A DNA stretch of 64,000 bases, taken from positions 124,001-188,000 of the forward strand of contig NZ_KE384481.1 in assembly GCF_000425945.1 (NCBI RefSeq). Direction: 5' to 3'. Positions 36,553-44,752 of this stretch are shown here, piece by piece. This DNA is from Candidatus Solirubrobacter pratensis. GTDB lineage: Bacteria > Actinomycetota > Thermoleophilia > Solirubrobacterales > Solirubrobacteraceae. A model generated the notes under the pieces. The model searched no databases. It saw only the letters and a program-made list of their open reading frames with translations, and was not told the DNA's origin. Every line of letters begins with the position of its first letter. Position 1 is the first letter of the stretch. A program made the translations under genes and the position numbers.

Positions 36553-37070
36553 AGCTCGCGCCGGTATTCCACCAACGGGAGGCCCAGCATCGGCTCCTCG
36601 AACGGCCGCCCCTGCAGCGACCAGCCCTCGCGCGCATAGAACGCGCGCGCGCGTGACTGACCGGCGGGCGTGTAGAGCCGGATCGTGCTGTAGCCCTGGC
36701 GCCGCGCCTCCTCAAGCCCGAGCCGGTGCAGCCGCGTCGCGAGGCCGGTGCCCCACCACGGCGGGCGCACGAAGAGCATCCACAGGTGCGCGCGACCGGG
36801 GATCCGCACGTGCGAGCGCTCGGGCTCGCTCGCGGAGGTGATGCCGACGTGGCCGGCGGGCTCGCCGCCGGGCTCCAGCGCCATCGCGCACCAGGTCGAA
36901 GTCTGGCGCAGGCGCTCGCGGATCGCCCGGATCTCGACGGCGCGCGGCGGCGGCTGCCACCCGGGCGGCGCCCAGTCGAGATAGGACTCGAAGCCGAGGC
37001 GGGTGGTGTTGGCCAGCGAGGACGCGTCGTCGGGACCGGCGATGCGGATCTCCAGCGAGGCGGCGTCCAC
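36537..37070 (-). CDS. GNAT family N-acetyltransferase
   Basis: 177 residues from GTG 37070. The acetyl-CoA motif is seen as LFVRPPWWGTGLATRLHRLG, followed by IRLYTPAGQSRARAFYAREG, the usual GNAT motif A/B pair. Its 3' end overlaps the FUSC-like gene, so acetylation and export may be linked. The substrate is unknown. The open frame extends far upstream only as a shadow of the hydrolase gene on the other strand. Confidence 0.88.
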   Translation of the reverse strand: MDAASLEIRIAGPDDASSLANTTRLGFESYLDWAPPGWQPPPRAVEIRAIRERLRQTSTWCAMALEPGGEPAGHVGITSASEPERSHVRIPGRAHLWMLFVRPPWWGTGLATRLHRLGLEEARRQGYSTIRLYTPAGQSRARAFYAREGWSLQGRPFEEPMLGLPLVEYRRELCSSR

Positions 37071-37197
37071 GCGGCGAGCGTAGCGATCGGCACGCCAAAC
37101 ACCGACCCTAAGTCTGTGGTCGAGGGTGAGAGACGCGGGAGATCGGGTCTCAACCCCACGCCCACCGCTCAAGCGGCCGCGCCGGGCTGCCGACACC

Positions 37198-37237
37198 GGG
37201 AGGGAGCCGGAGATCCCGCCACCGGCCGCTCCCTCCC
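37198..37237 (+). promoter_or_regulatory. Long hairpin abutting the hydrolase start codon
   Basis: Perfect 10-bp arms GGGAGGGAGC (37198-37207) and GCTCCCTCCC (37228-37237), with an inner CCGG/CCGG pair, end one base before the TTG at 37239. The purine-rich 5' arm is the only Shine-Dalgarno-like sequence nearby and would be sequestered, so translational control is plausible. Confidence 0.5.
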
Positions 37238-37238
37238 C

Positions 37239-39659
37239 TTGACCCGCAGAATCCTCGCCACCGCCTTCGCCAGCGCGACCGTGTTCGTCGCCGTGCTCGG
37301 CGTTCCTGCGCTGTCCGACGACCCCACGCCGACGCCTTCGCCGGACAACTCCGCGACGCAGACGCCGGAGGCGACGGCGACGGCCGCGCCCACGCAGGCG
37401 CCCACGGAGACGGCGACCGAGGCGCGGACGCAGGCGCCGACGCAGGCGCCGACCGAGGCCCCCACGCAGGCGCCCGCCACCGACACCCCGGAAGCCGATC
37501 CGACCTCGACGCCGACCCAGGCCCCCACCGAGACGCCCTTCCCGTCGCCGGTCGACACGACGATCCCGACCTCGGACGCGACCGGCACCGCCGCGACGGC
37601 GACGCCCACGCCGACCGCGACGCCGGCCAGGAAGGCCGCGCGTCCCGCGAACGTCAGCTCGCCCAAGAAGGGCCAGGCACGCGTGTGCGGAGGCGGCGAC
37701 CAAGCCTCGACTTCTGCTTCAGGGTGCGTGAAGGCGCCGGAGAAGGTCAAGACGGTTCCGGCCCCGGCGCTCACCAACCACGACGGCTCCCCCGCCCCGA
37801 GCAACCCGAGCTACGCGCTCTCGATCCCGGGGCCGGCGAAGGTCGGGGTGCCGAACTTCTTCATCGACAAGTTCCGAATCCCGCCGTTCCTGCTCCCGAT
37901 CTACCAGGCCGCCGGCATGCAGTACGGCATCCGCTGGGAGGTCCTCGCGGGCATCAACGAGATCGAGACCGACTACGGCCGCAACCTGAACATCTCCTCC
38001 GCCGGCGCGCTCGGCTGGATGCAGTTCATGCCCTCGACGTGGAAGCAGTACGGCGTCGACGCCAACCAGGACGGTGTCAAGGACCCGTTCAACCCGGTCG
38101 ACGCGATCTTCGCCGCCGCGCGCTATCTCAAGGCGGCCGGCGGCGACAAGGACCTGCGCCGCGCGATCTTCGCCTACAACCACGCCGACTGGTACGTCGA
38201 CTCGGTCCTGATGCGCGCCCAGGTCATCGGCGGCATCCCGGGCGACCTCGTCGGCTCGCTCACGGGGCTCACGCAGGGCCGCTTCCCCGTCCGCGCCAAG
38301 GCGACCTACGCCGGCGCGCTGACGAAGGCCGACCGCAAGCGCAAGGGGTCCAATCCCGCCATCACGGTCGAGTCCAAGGCCGGCCGCAAGGGCATCGAGA
38401 TCTTCGCCAAGGCCGGCTCACCGGTGATCGCCGTCAACGACGGCAAGGTGACCAAGCTCGGCAGGACCAAGCGCCTCGGCCGCTATCTCGTGCTGCAGGA
38501 CGTCTACGGCAACTCCTACACGTACGCGCACCTCAAGACGGTCGCCAAGACCTATCCCTCGCCCAAGCCGCGCAAGGCGACGGCGCAGAAGAAGGCGTCC
38601 AAGCGCCGCGGCCTGGTGCACGCGCCGTCCGCGCCGCCGGTGCAGCCCGCGGCGACCCCCGCCGCCGCGACCGCCAAGGTGCGCTTGTTCGCCCATCCCG
38701 AGCGCACGAAGGCGCGCGACGCGGGCGGCGAGGCGCAGCTCAGCGACGCCGGCGCGTCCGCCGGCGCCCCGCTCGGCCTGGATCCGAAGGACTTCCGCGC
38801 CAAGCCGCTCGTGAAGGGCGCCCCGGTGCTCGGCGGCACCACGCTCGGCCGCATCGGCACGCAGCCCGGCGGCAAGGCGCCGCACCTGCTGTTCGAGATC
38901 CGCCCGGCCGGCCGCGGCGCGCCGCGCATCGATCCGAAGCCGATCCTCGACGGCTGGAAGCTCCTCGAGTCGACGGCGATCTACCGCGCCAAGGGCAAGA
39001 ACGCGCTGCTCGCGAACGAGGGCGAGGAGCTCTCGATCGGCCAGATCATGCTGATGAGCAAGCAGGCGCTGAGCAAGCGCGTGCTCGAGGACCAGCGGAT
39101 CGACATCTACTCGTGCGGCCGCGCGGACATCCGCGCAGGCGCGATCGACCGCCGCGTCCTGGCGACGCTCGAGTACCTCGCCGTGAGCGGGCTCAAGCCG
39201 ACGGTGTCGTCGCTGGAGTGCGGCCACGGGCTGATGACGACCTCCGGCAACGTGTCCGAGCACACGACCGGGACGGCGGTCGACATCGCCGCGGTCAACG
39301 GCATCCCGATCTACGGCCACCAGGGCCCGAACTCGATCGCGGACGTGACGATCCAGCGGCTGCTGACGCTGCAGGGCACGATGAAGCCGCACCAGATCAT
39401 CTCCCTGATGACGTTCAAGGGCGCCGACAACACGCTGGCGATGGCCGATCACGACGACCACATCCACGTCGGTTGGCGCCCGCTCTACGGCGACAACAAG
39501 CAGGCCGCGCGGCAGATCGACGCGATCCTCAAGCCGAAGCAGTGGATCAAGCTGATCGATCGCCTGGGCGAGATCGACAACCCGAAGGTGGCCGCGCAGC
39601 CCTCCAAGTACGCCGTCAAGGACAAGCCGCGCGAGGCCGCCGCCGGCTCAGGCGACTAG
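37239..39659 (+). CDS. Secreted multi-domain peptidoglycan hydrolase (transglycosylase, M23-like, VanY/M15-like)
   Basis: 806 residues from TTG 37239, the only start codon before the N-terminal membrane helix (ILATAFASATVFVAVLGVPAL). Residues ~28-130 are a Pro/Thr-rich wall-spanning linker. Residues ~205-325 are an MltB/SLT-like lytic transglycosylase with the catalytic Glu in AGINEIETDYGRN and GALGWMQFMPSTW. An M23/LytM-like fold spans ~375-445 and ~520-560, split by a ~75-residue low-complexity insert; its first metal ligand appears degenerate (AGRKGIEIFA). The C-terminal domain (~620-750) looks like a VanY/M15 carboxypeptidase with EHTTGTAVDIAAVNG and DDHIHVGW. It probably remodels the wall during growth or separation. 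Confidence 0.87.
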   Translation: MTRRILATAFASATVFVAVLGVPALSDDPTPTPSPDNSATQTPEATATAAPTQAPTETATEARTQAPTQAPTEAPTQAPATDTPEADPTSTPTQAPTETPFPSPVDTTIPTSDATGTAATATPTPTATPARKAARPANVSSPKKGQARVCGGGDQASTSASGCVKAPEKVKTVPAPALTNHDGSPAPSNPSYALSIPGPAKVGVPNFFIDKFRIPPFLLPIYQAAGMQYGIRWEVLAGINEIETDYGRNLNISSAGALGWMQFMPSTWKQYGVDANQDGVKDPFNPVDAIFAAARYLKAAGGDKDLRRAIFAYNHADWYVDSVLMRAQVIGGIPGDLVGSLTGLTQGRFPVRAKATYAGALTKADRKRKGSNPAITVESKAGRKGIEIFAKAGSPVIAVNDGKVTKLGRTKRLGRYLVLQDVYGNSYTYAHLKTVAKTYPSPKPRKATAQKKASKRRGLVHAPSAPPVQPAATPAAATAKVRLFAHPERTKARDAGGEAQLSDAGASAGAPLGLDPKDFRAKPLVKGAPVLGGTTLGRIGTQPGGKAPHLLFEIRPAGRGAPRIDPKPILDGWKLLESTAIYRAKGKNALLANEGEELSIGQIMLMSKQALSKRVLEDQRIDIYSCGRADIRAGAIDRRVLATLEYLAVSGLKPTVSSLECGHGLMTTSGNVSEHTTGTAVDIAAVNGIPIYGHQGPNSIADVTIQRLLTLQGTMKPHQIISLMTFKGADNTLAMADHDDHIHVGWRPLYGDNKQAARQIDAILKPKQWIKLIDRLGEIDNPKVAAQPSKYAVKDKPREAAAGSGD

Positions 39660-40325
39660 AGCTCGGCCAGAGGGGCGCGCACCGAGGCCGCGAGCTCGAC
39701 CGGCACGCTGGTCGCCGTCGGCGCGGGCCGCGGCTGGGAGGTGCGCGCACCCCGGGATTCGGCTCGATTCATGATCGCCGAGACGCGCCCGGGCAAGTCC
39801 GGGCGGGCGCCGGAGAGTCGCGGGTCTCCGTGTCGTGCCTTCTCACAGCCGGCGAACTGCGCTGGTAAGAGTGAGTCAGTTTGCCTGCGCGGTTCGCGAG
39901 GGCGCGTGATCGAACAGGGCGGGCGTGGCGAGGCAGTGCACGACGAAACTTCAAATAGTTCGAAGGTTCGTAGGGCACCCCCTCCGTCCCGTGCGCGAAG
40001 ATGATCCTTCGCGCGCGCATCGACCGCACCGGTGATCGAGCGTGACCGTCGGCCCGCCGCGCCCCGCGCCGGCCGCGAGTCCGCGATTCCCGGCTCGCGC
40101 CGTCACCGCTCGCGCGCCGGTCGGGACGTCGTCCCCGCCGGTCAGCCCTCCGACGCAAACCCGGGAGTAGAATCGACAGTCCATCCGCCGGAAGTTGAGC
40201 CGCGTGCGGAGCTGCGCGACCGGGAAGCGGACGGATAGCGGCAACTGTGCTCCAGACGGCTCCCCCACGCCGCAAGACGCGACCGCCGGAGAGCGGGACG
40301 GGCACGCTCTCTGAGCGGAGTGATC
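39660..40325. other. 666-bp gene-free region
   Basis: Contains one copy of the GCTGGTAAG repeat core (39855-39869) and a TAGAAT word at 40167-40172 that could be a -10 element for the MEDS gene. No open frame has coding character in either strand, and no RNA gene was recognised. Confidence 0.6.
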
Positions 40326-40979
40326 ATGAACACGAACGACCATTCGGTGCACTTCGCCGGGGGCACTCTCGGCCGGCACCGTCACATCTGCGCGCTCTTC
40401 AACAGCATCGACGAGGAGCACCGGGTGCTTCGCTCGTTCATCAAGGAAGGCTTTGAACGGGGGGAGAAAGCGCTCCACTTCGTGGGCCCCGGGCTACATG
40501 ACGAACATCTGAAGCGGCTCGCCGAAGCAGATATCGATGTGGAGGGGGCAATCGGTTCGGGCCAGTTGGACGTGCGGCTCTGGCAGGACGCCCAGCTCCG
40601 GGAGGATCGGTTCGACCAGGACGCCATGCTCGCCTTGATCGAAGAAGTGCTCCAGGCGGGCAAGGCGGCGGGCTATCCGCTGACGAGGTTTCTCGCGCAT
40701 ATGGAATGGGCGCTGCAGGACACTCCGGGCGTCGAGAACCTGGTCGAATTCGAGACACGCGTCAACTACGTGCTTCCGAAGTACGACGATCCGGTGATCT
40801 GTGCGTACGACCTGTCGAAATTCAGCTCGAGTGTCGTCATCGACATCATGCGGACGCACCCGGTCGTAATCATCGGCGGGGTGCTGCAGGAGAACCCGTT
40901 CTTCGTTTCGCCCGACCAGTTCCTCCTCGAGCTGCGGGAGCGACGGTCGACTCGCGAGAGCGCAAGCGCGGAGCGCTAG
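40326..40979 (+). CDS. MEDS (DcmR-like sensory) domain protein
   Basis: 217 residues from ATG 40326, with GGAG 6 nt upstream. The whole protein is one MEDS domain: the start HICALFNSIDEEHRVLRSFI, the middle KALHFVGPG, and the end VICAYDLSKFSSSVVIDIMRTHP followed by ENPFFVSP. MEDS domains were named from methanogens and methylotroph DcmR and are thought to sense small molecules. The histidine kinase gene begins directly at the next base, so the two are co-translated and probably act together. Confidence 0.88.
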   Translation: MNTNDHSVHFAGGTLGRHRHICALFNSIDEEHRVLRSFIKEGFERGEKALHFVGPGLHDEHLKRLAEADIDVEGAIGSGQLDVRLWQDAQLREDRFDQDAMLALIEEVLQAGKAAGYPLTRFLAHMEWALQDTPGVENLVEFETRVNYVLPKYDDPVICAYDLSKFSSSVVIDIMRTHPVVIIGGVLQENPFFVSPDQFLLELRERRSTRESASAER

Positions 40980-42176
40980 ATGGCCGTGGATCCCGGTGCC
41001 GAGATCGCCCGGCTGCGGGCAGCGGTCAGGGATCTCGTGGCACTTTCCAGCATCCCGGCGGCGTGGGTCGGAAGAGAACCGCCCGACATCGCCGCCGGGC
41101 TTGCCGGCGCGCTGGTCGGATCGCTGCAACTCGATTTTGCCTTCGTGCGTCTGTGCGATCCCAGTGGCGCGGGCGCAGTCGAGGTCACGCGGGGGAATAC
41201 ATGGAAGACGTTTCCGGAATGGCTGGAGCGTCACCTCACGAGCGGCCAGCTCTCGTGTAAGGAGGTCGTCGCCGACGTCGCCGACGTCGCCGGCGCCGTG
41301 GAGCCATGCCGCGGCGTCGTCATTCCCATCGGGATCGATGCCGAGGGAGGGCTGGTCGCAGCAGCCTGCGATCGCACCGACTTTCCCACCGAGATCGACC
41401 AGATGCTGCTTTCGATCGCTGCGAATCACGCCGCGACGGCATTTCAGAATGCCCGCCTCATAGCCGAGCGCATCCGGGCCGAAGAAGAGCTTCGCAGAGC
41501 CGGCAACGAGCTCGAGATGAAGGTGGCCGAGCGGACGGAGGAACTGCGCGCCTCGCGCGCGCGGATCGTGGCCGCGGCCGACGAGACGCGCCGGCGCATC
41601 CAGCGCGACCTGCACGACGGAGCCCAGCAACGCCTCGTCCATACCGTCATCACGCTGAAACTGGCACGCCGCGCGCTCCAGCGGCAGGACGAGGACGTCC
41701 CCGCGCTCGTGACCGAGGCGCTGCAACAGGCAGAGCGTGCGAACGACGAGCTCCGCGAGCTCGCGCATGGGATCCTCCCGGCCGTGCTCACGACCGGCGG
41801 GCTGCGCGCGGCGGTGTATGCGCTGGCTTCGCAGATGCCGATGCAGGTTGAGATCGGGGTGGGTGTGGGCCGGCTCCCCGCGGCGGTGGAGGCGACCGCC
41901 TACTACGTCGTCGCCGAGGCCCTGACCAACGTCGCCAAACACTCGCGAGCAGGCCGCGTCACGGTCACGGCGGGCATCGAGGACCGCACGCTTGAAGTCC
42001 TCGTACGCGACGACGGCCGGGGAGGCGCGCGACCCGACGGCAGCGGTCTCATGGGGCTCGCGGACCGGCTTGCCGCCCTCGACGGCCGGCTTCGGATCGA
42101 GAGCCCCGCCGACGGCGGGACGCTGGTCGCGGCCGCCCTCCCCCTCGCCGGTTCATTCCCGCCGTCGCAAACGTAG
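40980..42176 (+). CDS. GAF-domain NarL-type histidine kinase
   Basis: 398 residues. An N-terminal GAF-like sensor (~20-165, ending IAANHAATAFQNARLI) and a short coiled coil (EELRRAGNELEMKVAERTEEL) precede the HisKA_3 box RRRIQRDLHDGAQQRLV with the phospho-acceptor His. The HATPase domain has YVVAEALTNVAKHS (N box) and DDGRGGARPDGSGLMGLADRL (G box). No membrane helix is seen, so it is cytoplasmic. It starts right after the MEDS stop. No response regulator is adjacent; its target is elsewhere or unknown. Confidence 0.93.
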   Translation: MAVDPGAEIARLRAAVRDLVALSSIPAAWVGREPPDIAAGLAGALVGSLQLDFAFVRLCDPSGAGAVEVTRGNTWKTFPEWLERHLTSGQLSCKEVVADVADVAGAVEPCRGVVIPIGIDAEGGLVAAACDRTDFPTEIDQMLLSIAANHAATAFQNARLIAERIRAEEELRRAGNELEMKVAERTEELRASRARIVAAADETRRRIQRDLHDGAQQRLVHTVITLKLARRALQRQDEDVPALVTEALQQAERANDELRELAHGILPAVLTTGGLRAAVYALASQMPMQVEIGVGVGRLPAAVEATAYYVVAEALTNVAKHSRAGRVTVTAGIEDRTLEVLVRDDGRGGARPDGSGLMGLADRLAALDGRLRIESPADGGTLVAAALPLAGSFPPSQT

Positions 42177-42231
42177 GCCTCTCCTAGAGCACTTCACTGT
42201 GCCGGCCGCTGGTCCGCGCCAGGGTGAGCGG

Positions 42232-42954
42232 TCATCTCACCGGCGTCACGGCCGAGCCGACTCCCTGTCGTTCCGCCAGCAACGCGTCGATGAGCGCCTC
42301 GAGATCCTCACGGTACGTGTCGCGGTCGTCTGCCGCCGTCCACGCCGCGGCGGCCGCCGCCAGCATCGGGTAGCGCTCGGGATCGGGGGCACCGCGAAGC
42401 TCCCGCTGCCGGCTCGGCCCTTCAGAGCTCGCGCCGGCGCGCACGAGCAGCGAGCCGAGCGTGAAGCTCCACATCAGCCGGTACGCCCGCACCGCCGCTT
42501 GGATCGACAGCCCCGCGTCGCGCAGCGCCGCATGGATCTCCTCGATCGCCCCGAGCACCGACGGCGCCATCATCCGGCGGCGCGCCAGCACCTCAGGGAC
42601 CCAGGAGTGCTCCGCCAGGCTGTCGTAGATCGTCGACCACAGCACCAGCATCGCGCCCTTCGGGTCTTGCGGCCGCGACGGGTACACGAGCCGGGCCGCG
42701 AGGCGGTCGACCAGCACCATCAGCAGCTCGTCCTTGCTGCCCACGTGCCGGTAGGGCGCCATCGCGGAGACGCCGAGCTCGCTCGCGAGCCGGCGCATCG
42801 TCAGCGCCTCGACGCCCTCGGCGTCGAGCAGCCGGATCGCGGTGTCGAGCACCGCTTCGCGATCGATCGTCGGCGGGCGACCCCTGCCGCGCTTGGCGGA
42901 CCCGCCGCCTGGCGGCCGTTTCGATGAGTGCTCTGCAGACGAGGTTCCCGACAT
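42232..42954 (-). CDS. TetR-family transcriptional regulator
   Basis: 240 residues from ATG 42954. After a basic, disordered N terminus, the HTH reads REAVLDTAIRLLDAEGVEA, then MRRLASELGVSAMAPYRHV. The C-terminal ligand domain is of the TetR_C type (MLVLWSTIYDSLAEHSWVPE). It is divergent from the glyoxalase gene with only 24 bp between start codons, and a palindrome there is the likely operator. It therefore probably represses itself and the VOC gene. Confidence 0.93.
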   Translation of the reverse strand: MSGTSSAEHSSKRPPGGGSAKRGRGRPPTIDREAVLDTAIRLLDAEGVEALTMRRLASELGVSAMAPYRHVGSKDELLMVLVDRLAARLVYPSRPQDPKGAMLVLWSTIYDSLAEHSWVPEVLARRRMMAPSVLGAIEEIHAALRDAGLSIQAAVRAYRLMWSFTLGSLLVRAGASSEGPSRQRELRGAPDPERYPMLAAAAAAWTAADDRDTYREDLEALIDALLAERQGVGSAVTPVR

Positions 42955-42978
42955 TTGCTTTACATGTATATTAAGCCG
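42955..42978. promoter_or_regulatory. 24-bp divergent promoter with TACATGTA palindrome
   Basis: The entire gap between the TetR and VOC start codons is AT-rich and centred on TACATGTA (42961-42968), with CTT and AAG flanking on either side. No room exists for leaders, so both mRNAs are probably leaderless or initiate inside the coding regions. Confidence 0.6.
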
Positions 42979-43785
42979 ATGGCACCCGGACCCCCCACAC
43001 TGGCAACCGGCAAGATCTGCTACCTCGAGATCCCCGCAGCCGACGTCGGGCGCTCGTCGCGCTTCTACCGCGACGCGTTCGGTTGGGAGGTGCGCACCCG
43101 CGGCGACGGCGCGATCGCATTCGACGACGCGGTCAAGGAGGTGAGCGGCTCGTGGGTCACCGGCCGGCCGCCGTCGGCTGAGCCCGGGATCATGGTCCAC
43201 ATCATGGTCGCCGACCTCGAGGCAGCCCTCGCGGCCGTCCGCGCCGCGGGTGGCGAGGTGCTGAACGAAGACGCGGAGCCCGGCGAGCGCGTGGGGCACG
43301 TTCGCGACCCGGCCGGCAACGTGATCGGGATCTACCAGGAGCCCGGCCTGGCTGAGCGCGAGCGGACGGTCACGCCGGTGCCCGAGCACCTCCACACAGT
43401 CACACCGCGGCTCGCGTTGAGCGATGGCGCCGCCGGGATCGAGTTCTACAAGGCCGCGTTCGATGCCAAGGAGCTCGGCGAGCGCTACCACTTGGCCGAC
43501 GGGACGCTCGTCCACGCGGAGCTGCTGATCGGCGACTCGGTGGTGATGGTCAAGGACGCCCAGGACGACGAGTTCAACGCGCTGCTGTGCACGTATTGGC
43601 CCGACGTCGACGCCGCATGGGATCGTGCCGTTCGCGCCGGCGCCGAGGTCATCCACCCCCTCGCCGACCAGTTCTACGGCGAGCGCGGCGGCCGCCTCGG
43701 CGATCCGTTCGGCAACCAGTGGATGCTGGCCGCCCGGATCGAGACCGTCACGCCGGCCGAGCTCGCCGCGCGGGAGCCGGCGTAG
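42979..43785 (+). CDS. Two-domain glyoxalase/VOC protein
   Basis: 268 residues from ATG 42979. Domain 1 (~8-125; YLEIPAADVGRSSRFYRDAF, HVRDPAGNVIGIY) and domain 2 (~135-255; PhnB-like, SDGAAGIEFYKAAFDAKELG, GDPFGNQWMLA) are both vicinal-oxygen-chelate folds. Such proteins act as glyoxalases, dioxygenases or antibiotic-binding proteins; which applies is not clear. Paired with the divergent TetR regulator, a role in detoxification is likely. Confidence 0.9.
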   Translation: MAPGPPTLATGKICYLEIPAADVGRSSRFYRDAFGWEVRTRGDGAIAFDDAVKEVSGSWVTGRPPSAEPGIMVHIMVADLEAALAAVRAAGGEVLNEDAEPGERVGHVRDPAGNVIGIYQEPGLAERERTVTPVPEHLHTVTPRLALSDGAAGIEFYKAAFDAKELGERYHLADGTLVHAELLIGDSVVMVKDAQDDEFNALLCTYWPDVDAAWDRAVRAGAEVIHPLADQFYGERGGRLGDPFGNQWMLAARIETVTPAELAAREPA

Positions 43786-44074
43786 CGCCGGACCCGCCTG
43801 CATGTCACCACGGGCACCGGCGTAGGCCATGCCCCGGCTCCGGAGCAGCTCGCGAACCTCGCGCCAGCGGCGGGGGACGACGGACGTCGTGACGACGCGC
43901 CGACGTCTACCGGATCGTCGTCAGCACCGGCGGCTCCGCCCGCAGCTCGGCGATGCCGCGGTTCGGCGACGCCGAGCTGAGCGTCTTGCGCTCCTCGGCC
44001 GTCTTGGTTCAACGACGCCCGCGGGCGGGCGGCCGCCCGCGCGTGCAGGCAGCGGGCAGCGCGTGGCGATCGCG
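43786..44074. other. 289-bp gap with a possible decayed coding remnant
   Basis: No intact gene. The plus-strand frame from about 43901 to 43980 reads DVYRIVVSTGGSARSSAMPRF and on to GDAELS, which looks like the end of a small c-type cytochrome domain, but no start or haem motif is present. This is a weak reading; the gap may simply be non-coding. Confidence 0.3.
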
Positions 44075-44734
44075 CTAGCCCCCGGCCGCGCGTGCGAGGC
44101 TGAGCTCGCGCGTGAAGTCGCGTCGCTCGCCGAGCCGCTCGCTGTCGGCGGCGCTGTAGTAGGTCGCCTGCGAGTCGTCCTGCGGCCGCGGCTCAATCGA
44201 GTCGAGGATCGGCATCGTCTGCTCGAACAGGACGTAGCCGTAGGCCAGCGCGCGTGCATACACGTCGCATACCTCGTCCCGCGCCGGGTAGATCGAATAC
44301 TGGAGCTGGGCGACGATCGGCCCGTCGTCGATGCCCGGCGTGATCTCGTGGATCGTGACGCCATGCGAGGACTCCCGGTTCTTGAGCGCCCAGTTGATCG
44401 GCGCGACACCTCGGTAGCGCGGGAGCGGGCCGTTGTGAAGGTTGAGGATGCGGTCGCAGCGCTGGATGAACGACGGCCGGACGATGCGGTCGTAGAAGAC
44501 CGAGACCGCCAGGCCCGTGCGTGGCCCGTCCGCAGCCCCCGGGTGATCGCGGTAATCGCCGGTCTCGACGACGTGGACGTCGTGGTCGCGCGCCCAGGCG
44601 GCGAGCGAGTCACTCCACGCCGGCTCGGGGACCACCGGGATGACCTCCACAAGCTCAAACTCGGGGCTGGCGCGGAACCACTCGCCGATGCGGATCGCCA
44701 GGGTGCCTTTGCCGAGCAATGTCACTTCGACCAT
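44075..44734 (-). CDS. Sugar N-formyltransferase-like protein (short form)
   Basis: 219 residues from ATG 44734, preceded by AGGTGA. The formyltransferase N-terminal fold has the N-H-D catalytic set: RILNLHNGPLPRYRGVAPI carries Asn and His, and PGIDDGPIVAQ the Asp. It lacks the C-terminal domain of Fmt. It uses N10-formyl-THF to formylate an amine; in this setting the likely acceptor is an amino sugar, as for ArnA or perosamine formyltransferases. It is the last gene of the glycan cluster, 18 bp after its longer paralogue. Confidence 0.87.
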   Translation of the reverse strand: MVEVTLLGKGTLAIRIGEWFRASPEFELVEVIPVVPEPAWSDSLAAWARDHDVHVVETGDYRDHPGAADGPRTGLAVSVFYDRIVRPSFIQRCDRILNLHNGPLPRYRGVAPINWALKNRESSHGVTIHEITPGIDDGPIVAQLQYSIYPARDEVCDVYARALAYGYVLFEQTMPILDSIEPRPQDDSQATYYSAADSERLGERRDFTRELSLARAAGG

Positions 44735-44752
44735 CGGGTTCACCTCGCAGCG

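Noticed and set aside
37071..37238. Possible c-di-AMP (ydaO) riboswitch before the cell-wall hydrolase
   Set aside because: Such riboswitches often precede wall hydrolases, but the conserved ydaO blocks could not be found; only a strong hairpin is present.
39769..40305. Minus-strand frame of 178 codons in the gap before the MEDS gene
   Set aside because: No ribosome-binding site, no recognisable domain and Arg/Pro/Gly-biased composition; better seen as non-coding.
43901..43980. Cytochrome c-like pseudogene
   Set aside because: Only ~25 residues resemble a cytochrome C-terminal segment and no CxxCH is present; kept only as a note on the gap.
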